DNA from: Fimbriimonadales bacterium
GTDB lineage: Bacteria; Armatimonadota; Fimbriimonadia; Fimbriimonadales; Fimbriimonadaceae
Direction: 5' to 3'
Assembly: GCA_026392145.1 (NCBI GenBank)
Contig: JAPLCS010000354.1
Location: 1-6,328 of the forward strand
DNA: 6,328 nt
Positions 5,987-6,328 of the stretch are shown here, piece after piece. A program made the position numbers and the translations under genes. A model generated the notes under the pieces. The model saw only the letters and a program-made list of their open reading frames with translations. It ran no database searches and was not told the origin of the DNA. The number at the start of each line of letters is the position of its first letter. Within the stretch, counting starts at the first letter, position 1.

Positions 5987-6328
5987 TGCCAAATACTAAA
6001 ATTCAACAATTTGCCCAAATTCTCGCCGACTCAGGAGTAGATGCGTTTTTTGCGCAAACCCCCGTGACTATGGGTTACCTGTCAGGTTTTTTTGAAGATG
6101 GACACGAGCGGTTCCTCACCTTTGCCGTGCACCGGTCAGGAAAAACCAGGCTCATCTGCCCCGACCTCAGCCGAATCCAAGCCGAACGCCTCGGCATTGA
6201 AGACATCCGAAGCTGGCGCGATGGAGAGAACTACCTCGAACTCTTTGCCGAACTTGCCGATGACTGGGATCTAGATGCCGCTATCCTGGCCATTGATGAC
6301 CACATGCCAAGCAAAATGCTCATCGAAA
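5986..6328 (+). CDS. M24B family Xaa-Pro peptidase, N-terminal creatinase-like domain, partial
   Basis: The frame opens at ATG 5986, sharing one base with the ggt stop (TAATG), and runs open off the right edge (114 full codons). AGG at 5977-5979, six bases upstream, is a plausible ribosome site. The translation begins MPNTKIQQFAQILADSGVDA, then TPVTMGYLSGFFEDGHERF and LICPDLSRIQAERLGIEDI. This is the pattern of the creatinase N-terminal domain of Xaa-Pro aminopeptidases and Xaa-Pro dipeptidases: a short helix with the AGVDA-like motif, then NxxYLSGF, then strands ending before the metal-binding domain. There is no signal sequence, so it should be cytoplasmic. The metal-binding pita-bread domain lies beyond the window, so I cannot tell aminopeptidase from dipeptidase. 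Its place in the operon suggests it completes breakdown of proline-containing peptides. Confidence 0.85.
   Translation, partial: MPNTKIQQFAQILADSGVDAFFAQTPVTMGYLSGFFEDGHERFLTFAVHRSGKTRLICPDLSRIQAERLGIEDIRSWRDGENYLELFAELADDWDLDAAILAIDDHMPSKMLIE

Noticed and set aside
1..6328. CRISPR array, insertion sequence or transposon ends
   Set aside because: No regularly spaced repeats, transposase-like frames or paired terminal inverted repeats were seen.

Overview
The window is bacterial and reads as four protein-coding loci plus one tRNA gene, arranged divergently around a regulatory centre at about 1410-1957. No 16S rRNA or other firm marker is present, so taxonomy is a guess. The mix of a SARP/BTAD regulator, a secreted glutamyl-endopeptidase-type S9 peptidase, very short signal sequences and near-balanced GC reminds me of Armatimonadota (Fimbriimonadales-like), with low to moderate confidence.

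Left arm, minus strand: an unbroken reading frame runs from 1409 off the left edge. It encodes a SARP-type regulator (winged helix plus BTAD helical domain), followed by one transmembrane segment and the start of a beta-rich extracytoplasmic domain. It is easy to miss because its stop lies outside the window. It has a good sigma70-like promoter directly against its start, which suggests a leaderless message. Several short repeats and a long inverted repeat lie in and upstream of that promoter.

Centre, minus strand: a tRNA-Gln (anticodon TTG, CCA encoded) at 1694-1767 with a clear promoter at 1777-1805. A perfect 16-bp palindrome at 1891-1906 lies just upstream of the plus-strand operon.

Right arm, plus strand: a tightly packed peptide-degradation operon. 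It holds an S9 prolyl-oligopeptidase-family peptidase, gamma-glutamyltranspeptidase (ggt) and the N-terminal part of an M24B Xaa-Pro peptidase. The junctions are ATGA (peptidase C-terminal remnant/ggt) and TAATG (ggt/M24B). Together these would cut extracytoplasmic peptides and gamma-glutamyl compounds such as glutathione, and finish proline-containing peptides in the cytoplasm.

The main anomaly is in the S9 gene. At about 4040-4043 the frame jumps, and roughly 55-60 family-typical residues, including the catalytic-serine motif, are absent. The C-terminal part with the Asp and His of the triad survives in another frame up to the ATGA junction with ggt. This is either a recent inactivating deletion or an assembly error. 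I found no CRISPR array, insertion sequence or clearly new defence-like system.
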